Assembly (NCBI GenBank): GCA_036227345.1
Contig: CP109468.1
Location: forward strand, 1,178,001-1,242,000
DNA from: Streptomyces sp. NBC_01463
GTDB taxonomy: Bacteria > Actinomycetota > Actinomycetes > Streptomycetales > Streptomycetaceae
Reading direction: 5' to 3'
Length of the DNA: 64,000 nt
Part shown: in pieces, positions 16,359 to 25,339 of the stretch
Position numbering within the stretch: position 1 is the stretch's first letter
How the letters are laid out: each line of letters starts with the position of its first letter
Notes under the pieces: model-generated
What the model was told of the DNA's origin: nothing
What the model saw: only the letters and a program-made list of their open reading frames with translations
The model's database searches: none
Position numbers and translations under genes: made by a program

Positions 16359-17201
16359 TCAGAGAGGCAGCAGGTCGGGCCGCTTGGCCCCGACGTGGTC
16401 CCCCGAGGACTCGCCGCGCAACCGCCTGCCGATCCACGGGACCAGGTACTCGCGCGCCCAGTGGATGTCGTCGCGCCGTACTTCGAATGTTCCGCGCTGC
16501 ACCTGCGGCGGCCACGCCTGGTCCGGGTCGGCCGGCACGTCGAGGCCGAGGACCTGGGCGGCGCGCAGCGCGACCCGGGTGTGTCCCTCGGGCGACAGGT
16601 GCAGCCGGTCGTCGTCCCAGGCCCGCCGGTCCTGCACCGAGCGCAGGGACCAGAGGTCGAGGACCGGGCAGTCGTAGCGGTCGGCGATGGACCGCACATG
16701 GGCCGTGTAGGTGGCGATCTTGCCGCGCAGATGGCGCAGCACGGGAACGTTGCGGGTGTCGAAGCCGGTGGTGACCATGACGGTGCCGACCGACCTGGTC
16801 AGTTCGGCGACCGCGCGCTCGAAGCGTTCGGCCACGTCGTCGGGGTCGGTGCCCGGCCGGATGATGTCGTTGCCGCCCGCGCAGAAGCTCACCAGATCGG
16901 GGGCGAGTTCCCTGGCGCGCGGCACCTGCTCCTCGACTATCTGGTCGAGGAGGCGTCCTCGTACGGCGAGATTGGCGTATCGGAAATTCCCGTGCGCGGG
17001 GCCCGTGGCGCCCGTCGCGCCGGTGCCCGGGAGCTGGTCCGCGAGGAGTACCGCGAACCGGTCGGCCCAGCCGACGAACGTTCCGTCCGGGCCGGGGTCG
17101 CCGACTCCCTCGGTGAAGCTGTCGCCAATCGCCGCGTACGACCCGATGGCGCCCTGTCTGTTGTTGACGCCCTGCTGGATGTTGTTCGAATCGTCTGCCA
17201 C
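16359..17201 (-). CDS. SGNH/GDSL-family hydrolase
   Basis: 280 residues from GTG 17201. Block I is AAIGDSFTEGVGDP (catalytic Ser), block II has ANLAVRG, block III is FCAGGNDIIRPG, and block V is WDDDRLHLSPEGH with the catalytic Asp and His. All four SGNH residues are present. No signal peptide is evident, so it is probably a cytoplasmic esterase, lipase or acetylhydrolase. A short polar N-terminus (ADDSNNIQQGVNNRQG) precedes the domain and may be dispensable. Convergent with the STM40xx cluster and probably unrelated to it. Confidence 0.88.
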   Translation of the reverse strand: MADDSNNIQQGVNNRQGAIGSYAAIGDSFTEGVGDPGPDGTFVGWADRFAVLLADQLPGTGATGATGPAHGNFRYANLAVRGRLLDQIVEEQVPRARELAPDLVSFCAGGNDIIRPGTDPDDVAERFERAVAELTRSVGTVMVTTGFDTRNVPVLRHLRGKIATYTAHVRSIADRYDCPVLDLWSLRSVQDRRAWDDDRLHLSPEGHTRVALRAAQVLGLDVPADPDQAWPPQVQRGTFEVRRDDIHWAREYLVPWIGRRLRGESSGDHVGAKRPDLLPL

Positions 17202-17306
17202 AAGGGCTTATCCTGCACCGCCGAATGTGACCTACGCGACCGTAATAAGGGGTTGACGGGTGGTGAGATAGACCACCCGGTCAGTTTTTGGTAAAGGGGG
17301 AATAAG

Positions 17307-17340
17307 CAGAGGGACGGTGCGCCGCCGCACACCGTCCCTC
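17307..17340 (-). terminator. Terminator after the LysM-M23 peptidase gene
   Basis: 12-bp perfect inverted repeat AGAGGGACGGTG / CACCGTCCCTCT with a 10-base GC-rich loop, 45 bases past the peptidase stop. It separates that gene from the SGNH hydrolase gene downstream. Confidence 0.7.
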
Positions 17341-17384
17341 TATGCATTGCTCAGGCCCGGATCACCGGACCGGTGGTTGCTGGA

Positions 17385-18320
17385 TCAGACGTTGATCCCG
17401 TGCGACGCCAGGTAGGCGATCGGGTCGATGTCCGAGCCGTACGCCGGGCCCGTGCGGACCTCGAAGTGGAGGTGCGGGCCGGTGGCGTTGCCGGTGGCGC
17501 CGGAGAGGCCGACCTGCTGGCCCGCGGTCACGGTCTGGCCCGCCGAGACGGAGAGCGAGGACATGTGGCCGTACTGCGAGTAGTGGCCGTCGGCGTGCTT
17601 GATGACGACCTCGTTGCCGTACGCGCCGCCCCAGCCGGCGGTGACGACGGTGCCGGAGGTGATGGCCTTCACGCTCGTGCCGGTGGCGACGGGGAAGTCG
17701 ATGCCGGTGTGGCTGCCGCTGGACCAGCTGGCGCCGGAGGCACGGTAGGCGGTGGTGTGGTTGCCCGGGACCGGGTGGACGTAGCCGGAGCTGTCGCTCT
17801 GGGTCGCCGGGGCCGAGGTCTCCTTGGAGGAGGAGGCGTCGGAGGAGGACGAGTTGGAGACCGTGGAGGCCTTCGTCTCGGTCTTCGCCGGGGCCTTGGA
17901 GGGGGCCTTCGACGGGGTGGTGGCGCCGGTGGAGGTCTGCGCCGCGGACTTGCCGCCGAGCGTCAGCTTCATGCCCGGGAAGATCAGGCTCGGGTCGTCG
18001 CCGACGACCTTGCGGTTGTCCTGGTACAGCTTCTCCCAGCCGCCCTTGAGCTTGTGCTGGGCGGCGATCTTCGAGAGGTAGTCGCCGGAGACCACGGAGT
18101 ACGTCCTGGAGCCGGCCTGCTCCTTCGCCACCGGCTTGGCCGGGGTGGCGTGCGTGGCGGCGGCCGACTTCGAGGTCGCGGGAGCGGCCTGCTCCGCGGC
18201 GTTGGCACCGGTGGCGCCGAGCAGCGGAAGCGCGATGACGGCTCCGCCGGCACTCGCGACGACGACGCCACGGGCGATGGTGCTGGACTTGGGACGGCGG
18301 TGCTTACCCGATATGGGCAT
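17385..18320 (-). CDS. Secreted LysM-M23 peptidoglycan endopeptidase
   Basis: 311 residues from ATG 18320. A signal peptide (basic MPISGKHRRPKSS, hydrophobic core, ANAA near 42) is followed by a LysM domain (YSVVSGDYLSKIAAQHKLKGGWEKLYQDNRKVV, about 73-120) that binds peptidoglycan, then a Ser/Thr/Ala-rich linker, then an M23 zinc endopeptidase domain (about 200-305). Metal ligands are HTGIDF (His, Asp) and HLHFE (His). It should cut peptide cross-links during wall growth, germination or division. The upstream leader folds as a c-di-AMP riboswitch, so the gene is controlled like other Streptomyces cell-wall lytic genes. Confidence 0.93.
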   Translation of the reverse strand: MPISGKHRRPKSSTIARGVVVASAGGAVIALPLLGATGANAAEQAAPATSKSAAATHATPAKPVAKEQAGSRTYSVVSGDYLSKIAAQHKLKGGWEKLYQDNRKVVGDDPSLIFPGMKLTLGGKSAAQTSTGATTPSKAPSKAPAKTETKASTVSNSSSSDASSSKETSAPATQSDSSGYVHPVPGNHTTAYRASGASWSSGSHTGIDFPVATGTSVKAITSGTVVTAGWGGAYGNEVVIKHADGHYSQYGHMSSLSVSAGQTVTAGQQVGLSGATGNATGPHLHFEVRTGPAYGSDIDPIAYLASHGINV

Positions 18321-18330
18321 GAAGGTTTTC

Positions 18331-18503
18331 CTCTCCGGCGCCTGCGAGGTGAGCTGTCGGGTTCGGACTGGAGATGTCCGGTCGCGACTGGCGCGACTTC
18401 ACCCCGAGCCGGCCGGATTACCCGGTCGGCGGCTTACCTGGTTCCCCCGCTCCTGCCACGCGGTGAGTGGGTGCGAATTCCGGACGGCGGCAGGATTAGG
18501 CGG
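18331..18503 (-). promoter_or_regulatory. c-di-AMP (ydaO-yuaA class) riboswitch in the LysM-M23 leader
   Basis: Read on the minus strand the leader carries the conserved blocks of this class in order: CCTAATCCTGCC at the 5' end, GTGGCAGGAGCGGGGGAACC, CGGGGTGAAGTCGC, and CGAACCCGACAGCTCACCT followed by GCAGGCG and GGAGAGGA. The last block lies directly before the ATG, so it includes the ribosome site. This class is known ahead of Streptomyces rpfA and related wall hydrolase genes. High c-di-AMP normally turns expression off. Boundaries are estimates to about 10 bases. Confidence 0.88.
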
Positions 18504-18947
18504 TCCGTCCGGATTGACAGCGAACGTAAGCGAGCCGGGACGGCGGAAACAAGCCACGGGTTCCTCATCGGATTCCGGGCCGGAAATTCGGTGCGGAATT
18601 CCGGTCACACTCCGTGGATTACGGATCTTGGCTTTCCGCGCGGTGCACGGACTACCCCACCGCGGCATCACCACACACCGTCACGGATATGATCCCGCTC
18701 ACGAGAGGGTCATCATCTCCCGCATAAGCGGGGCATGTTCGACTAAATGCCTCAATACGGACATGTCATGCCCACCGCCCTCCCCCGATCGGGACATCCA
18801 CCCGGGACCGACCCCCGCGCGAGGGGGTCGGAGCAGGCGCGAAACGGGGGCGTGACCGAGATGATTGTCCGAGGAATCAATGTCGTATCGTCACGAGAGT
18901 GGACCCGTCGGCGACACGCGCCGGTGGCAGAGCCTCCAGGAGTGACC
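18504..18947. other. Divergent intergenic region (promoters of LysM-M23 and phosphatase genes)
   Basis: Between the riboswitch and the phosphatase start. It must hold the promoter of the minus-strand riboswitch transcript and that of the plus-strand phosphatase. I found no convincing -35/-10 pair, no repeat and no coding-like small frame. It is more AT-rich than its surroundings around 18540-18620 and 18700-18780. Confidence 0.5.
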
Positions 18948-19760
18948 GTGACGCAGCAGCTGCCGCAGACCCCGTCGACGGAGCCCGAGCTGGCGGGTGT
19001 CCGCAATTTCCGTGACGTGGGCGGGCTGCCCACCTCGGACGGCCGCCGGGTGCGGTTCGGGCGGCTCTACCGCAGTGGCCACCTGGCGCACGCCACGGCC
19101 GAGGACGCCGCGTTCCTCGGGACCCTGGGGCTGCACACCGTCTTCGACTTCCGCAACGTCGCCGACCACAAGCTGGACGGCCTGGACGTCGAGCTGCCGG
19201 GCGTCCGCAACGTGAGCATTCCGCTCAGCGACCCGGCGGACGGCGCGGAGTTCTGGCGGATGGTGCGCGACGGCAACATGGACGAGCTGCGGTCGATCCT
19301 CGCCGACGGCAAGGGGACGCACCGCATGGTCGCCTCCTACCGCCGGATCATCCTGGACCGCACGGCCGAGCACAGCCGGGTGCTGCACGCCCTGGCCGAG
19401 GACAGCATGCCCGCCCTGATGCACTGCGCCGCGGGCAAGGACCGCGCGGGGATCTCGATCGCGGTGTCCCTGCTGGCCGTCGGCGTCGAGCGCGAGGCCA
19501 TCGAGGGCGACTACCTCAAGTCCAACGACGCACACCGCCGCTACAAGGTCACCCGCAGCGACACCTCCCCCGCCGGCATGTCGCCCGAGGTGATGGAGCT
19601 GCTCAATCCGCTCTTCGGCGCCCACCCCGACTACCTGGCCGCGTCCTTCGCCACCATCGACGAGACCTGGGGCAGCACCGAGCGCTACCTCTCCGACGGC
19701 CTGAAGATCACTCCCGAGACCCGGGAGCGGCTGCGCGAGCGCCTGCTCGACGAGGCCTAG
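18948..19760 (+). CDS. Protein tyrosine/serine phosphatase (MptpB/IphP-like)
   Basis: 270 residues from GTG 18948, chosen because AGGAG lies 5 bases upstream; GTG 18942 would overlap that site. The N-terminus NFRDVGGLPTSDGRRVRFGRLYRSGHL is the hallmark of the bacterial tyrosine phosphatase family typified by MptpB, and the P-loop is HCAAGKDRAGIS (C-x5-R, Cys near 160). FDFRNVAD carries a further conserved motif. Members are cytoplasmic or secreted and dephosphorylate Tyr, Ser/Thr or phosphoinositides. No signal peptide is seen here. Substrate unknown. Confidence 0.9.
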   Translation: MTQQLPQTPSTEPELAGVRNFRDVGGLPTSDGRRVRFGRLYRSGHLAHATAEDAAFLGTLGLHTVFDFRNVADHKLDGLDVELPGVRNVSIPLSDPADGAEFWRMVRDGNMDELRSILADGKGTHRMVASYRRIILDRTAEHSRVLHALAEDSMPALMHCAAGKDRAGISIAVSLLAVGVEREAIEGDYLKSNDAHRRYKVTRSDTSPAGMSPEVMELLNPLFGAHPDYLAASFATIDETWGSTERYLSDGLKITPETRERLRERLLDEA

Positions 19761-19780
19761 GCGGTCCGCCGGGCCCCCGC

Positions 19781-19957
19781 CTACTGGTTGTGCATCCCCA
19801 CCGCGAACAGCAGGTAGAGGAAGCCCGCGATGACGTGCCCGGCCACCAGATAGGCGAAGAGCCTGATGACGAGCCCGCGGGGCATCTTCTTCTCCTGCGG
19901 GTCGTAGTTCTTGGGCCGGCCCGGGCCGAGCGGGTCGTAGTTCTCGGAATCGGACAT
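19781..19957 (-). CDS. Small single-pass membrane protein, DUF6126 family
   Basis: 58 residues from ATG 19957: polar head MSDSENYDPLGPGRPKNYDPQEKKMPRG, with a repeated NYDP motif, then one hydrophobic segment (LVIRLFAYLVAGHVIAGFLYLLFAVG). I recognise the pattern as DUF6126, small proteins that sit beside XRE-cupin regulators in Streptomyces, as here (47 bases after that gene on the same strand). It is probably co-transcribed with and controlled by the regulator. Function unknown; a role in transport or membrane sensing is possible. Confidence 0.75.
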   Translation of the reverse strand: MSDSENYDPLGPGRPKNYDPQEKKMPRGLVIRLFAYLVAGHVIAGFLYLLFAVGMHNQ

Positions 19958-20004
19958 GAGAAGTCCTCTCTGGCGGCCGGTGGGCCGGTGGCGGGGACGG
20001 CGCC

Positions 20005-20613
20005 TCAGCGTCGGTGGATCCCGCTGCCGAGGCACAGCTCGGCGGCGGGGCTCTGCAGCAGGGTGTGGACGAAGAGCAGCTCGGCACCGTCGTGGTCCAG
20101 GGCCGCGATCCGGTGCGGGGTGAGCGAGTCGAAGTGCGCGCTGTCCCCGGGTGCGAGGTCGTGCACGGTCTCCCCGAGGGTCACCCGGAGGTGCCCGGCC
20201 AGGACGTACAGCCACTCCTCGCCGGGATGGACGCGCACCAGGTCGCCCTGGGCGCCGTGCGGGACCCGGACCCGCAGCGCCTGCATCGCACGGCCGGAAC
20301 CGCCGGCCTGCTGGTACATCCAGCCGTCGGCCTCGGCGCCCTCGAATCTGCGGCCGCGGACGATCGCGTCACGTTCCGGGGGGACCTCGCCGAGCAGCTC
20401 GGAGACCGTCGTACCGTAGATCCTGGCGAGACCGAGCAGCATCGGCAGCGAGGGCTGCCGCCGGCCCGTTTCGAGCCGGGAGAGGTGAGCCGGCGAGAGC
20501 CCGGCCCGCTGGGCGGCGGTCTCCAGGGTGAGACCACGGCTGCGGCGCAGATCGCGCAGGCGCGGTGCGACCCCGGGCAGCTCATCGGCCGCCCCTCCTT
20601 CTGGAGGATTCAT
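20005..20613 (-). CDS. XRE-family regulator with C-terminal cupin domain
   Basis: 202 residues. N-terminal HTH of the XRE/HipB type (LRDLRRSRGLTLETAAQRAGLSPAHLSRLETGRRQPSLPMLLGLARIYG, about 17-65) and a C-terminal cupin (VHPGEEWLYVLAGHLRVTLGETVHDLAPGDSAHFDSLTPHRI) for small-molecule sensing. This is the PuuR-like architecture, often controlling transport or catabolism of amines or amino acids. The DUF6126 gene follows. The region just upstream holds a 12-bp inverted repeat suited to autoregulation. The ligand is unknown. Confidence 0.9.
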   Translation of the reverse strand: MNPPEGGAADELPGVAPRLRDLRRSRGLTLETAAQRAGLSPAHLSRLETGRRQPSLPMLLGLARIYGTTVSELLGEVPPERDAIVRGRRFEGAEADGWMYQQAGGSGRAMQALRVRVPHGAQGDLVRVHPGEEWLYVLAGHLRVTLGETVHDLAPGDSAHFDSLTPHRIAALDHDGAELLFVHTLLQSPAAELCLGSGIHRR

Positions 20614-20636
20614 GCCTCCATTGGGCCAGGATCTTT

Positions 20637-20665
20637 CCTCGGAGGCAAATTTCTTGCCTCCGAGG
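20637..20665. promoter_or_regulatory. Inverted repeat before the XRE-cupin gene, likely autoregulatory operator
   Basis: CCTCGGAGGCAA (20637-20648) and its exact complement TTGCCTCCGAGG (20654-20665) separated by ATTTC. The inner motif TTGCCTCCGAGGCAA overlaps the right arm, so there are two nested symmetric arrangements of TTGCCT/AGGCAA. It lies 24-52 bases before the regulator start, where -10/-35 boxes should be, and just after the aminotransferase stop. Confidence 0.7.
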
Positions 20666-20685
20666 CAAAACCACCACCCGGCCGG

Positions 20686-22083
20686 TCAGCGGTTGGCGAC
20701 GGCCTGCTTCACCAGGGTCCGGCCGAAGTCCCACATCAGCCCGCCGCCACTGTGCGCGTCGTCCATGACGGCCGTGAACGCGGCCACGAAACGGTCCACG
20801 TCCGCCTCGTCGATCACCAGCGGCGGAATCAGCTTGATCACTTCCAGGTGGTCGCCGGAGACCTGCGTCAGGATCCGGTGCTTCTGGAGGAGCGGCACGA
20901 CCACCATCTGCGCGAAGAGTCCCTTGCGGGCCGCCTGCAGCATGGTCCAGCGGCTGCGCAGCTTCAGTGACGTGGGCCGGCCGAACTCGATGCCGATCAT
21001 CAGCCCGCGCCCGCGCACCTCGTACAGCAGCTCGTACCGGTCGACCAGCGCCGCCAGCCGTTCGCGCAGCAGGTCGCCGATGCGCCGGGCGTGCGCCACC
21101 GTCTCCTCGTCCTCCATCACCGAGAGGACCGCGAGTCCGGCCGCCATCGCCTGGGCGTTGGAGCCGAAGCTCGCCGAGTGGACCAGGACCCGGTCCATCG
21201 AGGAGTAGACGCGTTTGAAGATCCAGTCCTTGCCGAGCGTCGCCCCGACCGGCACATATCCGCCGGAGAGCGCCTTGGCGACACAGACCAGGTCCGGTTC
21301 CACCCCGTCCTCGTGCTGGTACGCGTAGAAGTCCCCGGTCCTGCCCAGACCGGTCTGCACCTCGTCCGCGATGAGCAGTGCCTTGTGCTTGTGCAGCAGT
21401 TCCTGGGCCTCCCGCAGGAAGCCGGGCGGCGAGGCGTGCACCCCCTTGCCCTGGATCGGCTCGACGACCAGCCCGGCCACGTCGCCGCGCCTGAGCTCAC
21501 GGCGCAGGCCGTCGAGATCACCGAGCTCGATGGCGGTGTCGGGCAGCAGCGGGGCGAAGCCGTCACGGAAACCGTCCTCGCCGTTGACCGAGAGGGATCC
21601 GGTGGTCAGCCCGTGGAAGGCGTGCGTGCAGTACAGGATCCTCGGCTTCCCGGTGGCGTACCGGGCGAACTTGAGGGCCGTCTCCACCGCTTCCGTACCG
21701 CTGTTCCCGAAGAACACCCGGTCCAGGTGCGGGCTGTGCGTGAGCAGCTTCTCGGCCAGCAGGCCCGGCAGGGGCTGGCAGTCGAAGCGGGTGAGGTCGG
21801 CGAGCGAGGCATCCAGGACGTCGTGCAGCGCCTTGCGTACGACGGGGTGGTGCCGGCCGAGCCCCATCACCCCGAAGCCGGCGAGCATGTCCAGGTAGTC
21901 GTTGCCCTCCGCGTCCCAGAAGTGCGCACCCTCGGCCCGTTCGTAGACCTTGTCGAAGCCGATGGTGTGCAGCATGCGCGGGAGCTGGTGGTTGAGGTGC
22001 TTGGTGTGCAGCTCGTAGCGTTCGGCGCCGCGCTCCGCGAGGAGCTGTGCCAGATCGAAGCCCTTGGGCCCGTCGTCGTTCAT
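20686..22083 (-). CDS. Class III PLP-dependent aminotransferase of the hopanoid operon
   Basis: 465 residues from ATG 22083. Fold-type I, acetylornithine/GABA aminotransferase-like: [44 protein letters not shown] (Asp contacting PLP) and the Lys region [18 protein letters not shown]. In hopanoid operons the homologous enzyme (HpnO-type) converts ribosylhopane-derived aldehyde to aminobacteriohopanetriol. That is inferred from position after dxs at the end of the operon. The start overlaps the dxs stop by ATGA. I leave the symbol blank because the exact hopanoid product in Streptomyces is not certain from sequence. Confidence 0.88.
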   Translation of the reverse strand: MNDDGPKGFDLAQLLAERGAERYELHTKHLNHQLPRMLHTIGFDKVYERAEGAHFWDAEGNDYLDMLAGFGVMGLGRHHPVVRKALHDVLDASLADLTRFDCQPLPGLLAEKLLTHSPHLDRVFFGNSGTEAVETALKFARYATGKPRILYCTHAFHGLTTGSLSVNGEDGFRDGFAPLLPDTAIELGDLDGLRRELRRGDVAGLVVEPIQGKGVHASPPGFLREAQELLHKHKALLIADEVQTGLGRTGDFYAYQHEDGVEPDLVCVAKALSGGYVPVGATLGKDWIFKRVYSSMDRVLVHSASFGSNAQAMAAGLAVLSVMEDEETVAHARRIGDLLRERLAALVDRYELLYEVRGRGLMIGIEFGRPTSLKLRSRWTMLQAARKGLFAQMVVVPLLQKHRILTQVSGDHLEVIKLIPPLVIDEADVDRFVAAFTAVMDDAHSGGGLMWDFGRTLVKQAVANR

Positions 22084-24008
22084 GCCCCGCTCTCCTTGTG
22101 ACCGTTGCCCTGGGTGTGCCGCCCCTTGCCCGTGGCCGCTTCCCTGGCGGCCAGTGCGGCGCTGATCCGGCCCGCGATCTCGACCGGGGTGAGTCCGATG
22201 TCGGCCAGGACCTCGGCCCGTTTGCCGTGGGCCAGGAACTGCTCGGGAATGCCGAACGTGCGCAGCGGTACGTCGGCCCCGGCGTCCCGCAGCGCCTGCC
22301 CGACGGCCGAGCCGACGCCTCCGGCCCGGCTGTTGTCCTCGACGACGGCGACGAGCCGGTGCCGCGCGGCGAGCGGGGCCAGTTCCGCGTCGACCGGCTT
22401 GACCCAGCGCGGATCCACCACGGTGCAGCGGATTCCGCCGCCGGCCAACAGGTCGGCGGCCCGGAGACAGACGGCGGCCATCACCCCGACCGCGACGAGC
22501 AGCACATCGGCCTCCTCCGCGCGGTGCAGGACGTCCATGCCGCCGACCCTGCCGAGGGCGGGTACCGGCTCCCCCACCGACTCCTTCGGGAACCGGATCA
22601 GGGTGGGCGCGTCGTCGACGTCGACGGCCTCGCGCAGCTCGGCCCGCAGCTGGTCGGCGTCACGGGGGGCCGCGATCCGGAGCCCGGGCACGACCTGGAG
22701 CAGGGACAGGTCCCACATGCCGTTGTGGGAGGCCCCGTCCGTTCCGGTGATCCCGGCGCGGTCGAGGACGAACGTCACGCCGCACCTGTGCAGGGCGACG
22801 TCCATCAGCAGCTGGTCGAAGGCCCGGTTGAGGAAGGTGGCGTAGACGGCGACGACCGGGTGCAGTCCCCCGGTGGCGAGTCCGGCGGCCGATACGGTCG
22901 CGTGCTGCTCGGCGATCCCCACGTCCCAGACCCGGTCGGGGAACGTCTCGGCGAACTTCGTCAGTCCGACGGGGTGCAGCATCGCCGCCGTGATCGCGAC
23001 GACGTCCGGCCGCTCCGCGCCGATCGCGGCGATCTCGTCACCGAACACGGAGGTCCAGGAGGGACCGGCCGCCGGGGCGAGCGGGGCACAGGTCAGCGGG
23101 TCCATCGCGCCGACGGTGTGGAAACGGTCGGCGTCGTCCTCCAGGGCGGGGGCGTAGCCGCGGCCCTTCTCCGTGATGCAGTGCACGAGCACGGGCCCGT
23201 GGAAGCGTTTCGCGCGCTGGAGCGCGGACTCGACGGCGGCGGTGTCGTGCCCGTCGACCGGTCCGACGTACTTCAGCCCGAGGTCCTCGAACATGCCCTG
23301 CGGGGCGAAGGTGTCCTTGAACCCCTTCTTGGCCCCGTGCAGCGACTCGTACAGCGGCTGCCCGATGACGGGGGTCTGCTGCAGGACGCCCTTGCCCCAG
23401 GAGAGGAAGCGCTCGTAGCCGTCCGTGGTGCGCAGGGTCGCCAGGTGGTCGGCGAGGCCGCCGATGGTCGGGGCGTAGGAGCGTTCGTTGTCGTTGACGA
23501 CGATGATCAGCGGCCGGTCTCCGGCGGCGGCGATGTTGTTCAGCGCCTCCCAGGCCATGCCACCGGTCAGGGCCCCGTCGCCGATGACCGCGACGACGTG
23601 GTCGGGGCGGCCCAGCACCTCGTTCGCCTTGGCGAGCCCGTCGGCCCAGCCGAGCACGGTGGAGGCGTGCGAGTTCTCGATGACGTCGTGCTCGGACTCC
23701 TCGCGGGAGGGATAGCCGGAGAGGCCGCCCTTGCTGCGCAGCTTGGAGAAGTCCTGCCTCCCGGTGAGGAGCTTGTGCACGTAGCTCTGGTGTCCGGTGT
23801 CCCACAGGATGCGGTCCACCGGTGAGTCGAAGACCCGGTGCAGGGCGATGGAGAGCTCCACCACCCCGAGGTTGGGGCCCAGATGGCCACCGGTCCTGGC
23901 CACGGCCTGGACCAGGAACTTCCTGATGTCCTCGGCGAGTTCGCCGAGCTGTGGTTCGTTGAGCCTCTTGAGATCGTGCGGCCCCCGGATGGTCTGCAGC
24001 AGCGTCAT
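22080..24008 (-). CDS. dxs: 1-deoxy-D-xylulose-5-phosphate synthase
   Basis: 642 residues, full length for DXS. The N-terminal TPP domain has [35 protein letters not shown] and the TPP motif [17 protein letters not shown] followed by [10 protein letters not shown]. The central domain has the catalytic DVGIAEQHA and [12 protein letters not shown]. The C-terminal transketolase domain ends [16 protein letters not shown]. It condenses pyruvate and glyceraldehyde 3-phosphate, the entry step of the MEP pathway. This copy, inside the hopanoid operon, would boost isoprenoid supply for hopanoids; Streptomyces commonly carries another dxs elsewhere. Coupled to the aminotransferase by ATGA overlap. Confidence 0.95.
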   Translation of the reverse strand: MTLLQTIRGPHDLKRLNEPQLGELAEDIRKFLVQAVARTGGHLGPNLGVVELSIALHRVFDSPVDRILWDTGHQSYVHKLLTGRQDFSKLRSKGGLSGYPSREESEHDVIENSHASTVLGWADGLAKANEVLGRPDHVVAVIGDGALTGGMAWEALNNIAAAGDRPLIIVVNDNERSYAPTIGGLADHLATLRTTDGYERFLSWGKGVLQQTPVIGQPLYESLHGAKKGFKDTFAPQGMFEDLGLKYVGPVDGHDTAAVESALQRAKRFHGPVLVHCITEKGRGYAPALEDDADRFHTVGAMDPLTCAPLAPAAGPSWTSVFGDEIAAIGAERPDVVAITAAMLHPVGLTKFAETFPDRVWDVGIAEQHATVSAAGLATGGLHPVVAVYATFLNRAFDQLLMDVALHRCGVTFVLDRAGITGTDGASHNGMWDLSLLQVVPGLRIAAPRDADQLRAELREAVDVDDAPTLIRFPKESVGEPVPALGRVGGMDVLHRAEEADVLLVAVGVMAAVCLRAADLLAGGGIRCTVVDPRWVKPVDAELAPLAARHRLVAVVEDNSRAGGVGSAVGQALRDAGADVPLRTFGIPEQFLAHGKRAEVLADIGLTPVEIAGRISAALAAREAATGKGRHTQGNGHKESGA

Positions 24009-24034
24009 GCCCGGGCCCCCTCTCTGGTCCTGTT

Positions 24035-24310
24035 TCAGCTCACGGTGACGGCGGGGACCCCCGAGGGTGTCCCCGCGCCGTCCATGCCCTCCGGACCCGC
24101 ACTCACCTGATCGGCCAGCTCGTACGCATCCACCTGCGCACGGCCGCGCGACGGGCAGGACACGGTCTCCAGCCGCCGCTGCTTCAGGTTCAGCGACTCC
24201 AGGATCTGCACCACCGACCCGACCTGGATGCGCCGCGAGGGGCGGCGCATCGCCTGCGGCCGGGCCGGCAGCCCGGGGAGACCCGGTGGGACCGGCTCTC
24301 CGGCGGTCGT
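24035..24310 (-). pseudogene. ispG: Internally deleted relic of ispG (HMB-PP synthase)
   Basis: The ~306-bp space between hpnH and dxs is not empty. Minus-strand frame 24349-24035 reads SRRIQVGSV, an IspG N-terminal motif, joined directly (near 24211) to [34 protein letters not shown] and a short tail ending VPAVTVS, which are IspG C-terminal sequence. Roughly 240 central residues, and most of the segment after AGPEGM, are missing. The iron-sulfur motif CPSCGR reads CPSRGR, losing a cluster ligand. In related hopanoid operons a full ispG occupies this position. The fragment cannot be an active enzyme. Comparison is from memory of IspG sequences. Confidence 0.85.
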
Positions 24311-24314
24311 CAGA

Positions 24315-25334
24315 TCACCGGTTCCCGCCGATGGTCTCCCGCGCCGCACGCAGGGACTCCTTCAGCGACCCCATGGTGGCGAGTACGGCGGTGGGCTCGT
24401 AGCCGCAGTGCGCCATGCAGTTGGCGCAGCGCGGGTCCTTGCCCCGGCCGTACTTGTCCCAGTCGGTCTCCTCGATGAGTTCCCGGTACGTAGGGACGTA
24501 GCCGTCGCTCATCAGGTAGCAGGGCCGCTGCCAGCCGAACAGCGAGTAGTTGGGAATGGCCCACGCCGTGCAGGGGAAGTCCGCCTTGCCCTCCAGGAAG
24601 TCCAGGAAGAGCGGCGAGTGGTTGAGGCGCCACCTGGCCCGGTTGCCGCCCGCGAAGGACTTCTTGAACAGCTCGCGGGTCTGCTCGACACCCAGGAAGT
24701 GCTCCTGGTCGGGCGCCTTCTCGTACGCGTAGGCGGGCGAGATCATCATCTCGTCGACCTTCAGGTCGTCATTGAGGTAGTTGAGGACCTCGATGATGGT
24801 CTGGGGCGTGTCGGTGTTGAAGAAGGTCGAGTTGGTGGTGACCCGGAAGCCGCGGCGCTTGGCCTCCTTGATCGCCGCCACCGCCTCGTCGAACACCCCT
24901 TCCTTGGCGACGGATTCGTCGTGGCGCTCGCGCAGTCCGTCGATGTGGACGGCGAAGGCGAAGTAGGGCGACGGGGTGAATTTCTCGATCTTCTTGCGCA
25001 GCAGCATCGCGTTGGTGCAGAGGAAGACGTATTTCCTCTTCGCCACCAGCTGCCGCACGATCTCGTCGATCTGCGGGTGCATCAGCGGCTCGCCACCCGC
25101 GATGGAGACCATCGGGGCGCCGGATTCGAGCACGGCGCCGACGGCCTGGGCCACCGGCATGCGCTGCTTGAGGACTCCGGCCGGATGCTGGATCTTCCCG
25201 CAGCCCTCGCAGGCGAGATTGCAGGCGAACAAGGGCTCCAGTTCGACGATCAGCGGGAACTTCTCCCGCTTTCGGAGCTTCTGTTCAATGAGGTACGTCG
25301 CAACCTTGATGGACTGACGGAGCGGCATGGCCAT
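24315..25334 (-). CDS. hpnH: Adenosyl-hopene transferase HpnH (radical SAM)
   Basis: 339 residues from ATG 25334, 5 bases after an AGGTGA ribosome site; ATG 25328 is an alternative. Radical SAM motif CNLACEGC (CxxxCxxC), then [13 protein letters not shown] for SAM binding and [11 protein letters not shown]. The C-terminal half has [22 protein letters not shown] and [15 protein letters not shown], a Cys-rich region seen in HpnH. The family joins the 5'-deoxyadenosyl radical to diploptene, giving adenosylhopane, the first step of C35 hopanoid side-chain formation. Follows hpnG with a 5-base gap. Confidence 0.95.
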   Translation of the reverse strand: MAMPLRQSIKVATYLIEQKLRKREKFPLIVELEPLFACNLACEGCGKIQHPAGVLKQRMPVAQAVGAVLESGAPMVSIAGGEPLMHPQIDEIVRQLVAKRKYVFLCTNAMLLRKKIEKFTPSPYFAFAVHIDGLRERHDESVAKEGVFDEAVAAIKEAKRRGFRVTTNSTFFNTDTPQTIIEVLNYLNDDLKVDEMMISPAYAYEKAPDQEHFLGVEQTRELFKKSFAGGNRARWRLNHSPLFLDFLEGKADFPCTAWAIPNYSLFGWQRPCYLMSDGYVPTYRELIEETDWDKYGRGKDPRCANCMAHCGYEPTAVLATMGSLKESLRAARETIGGNR

Positions 25335-25339
25335 CTAGC

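Noticed and set aside
17824..18081. Plus-strand 85-codon frame within the LysM-M23 gene
   Set aside because: Antisense to the Ser/Thr/Ala-rich linker; acidic translation results from repeated linker codons.
22047..23825. A 592-codon plus-strand frame antisense to dxs
   Set aside because: Composition is Gly/Val/Arg/Asp-rich noise, and dxs with TPP motifs occupies the other strand.
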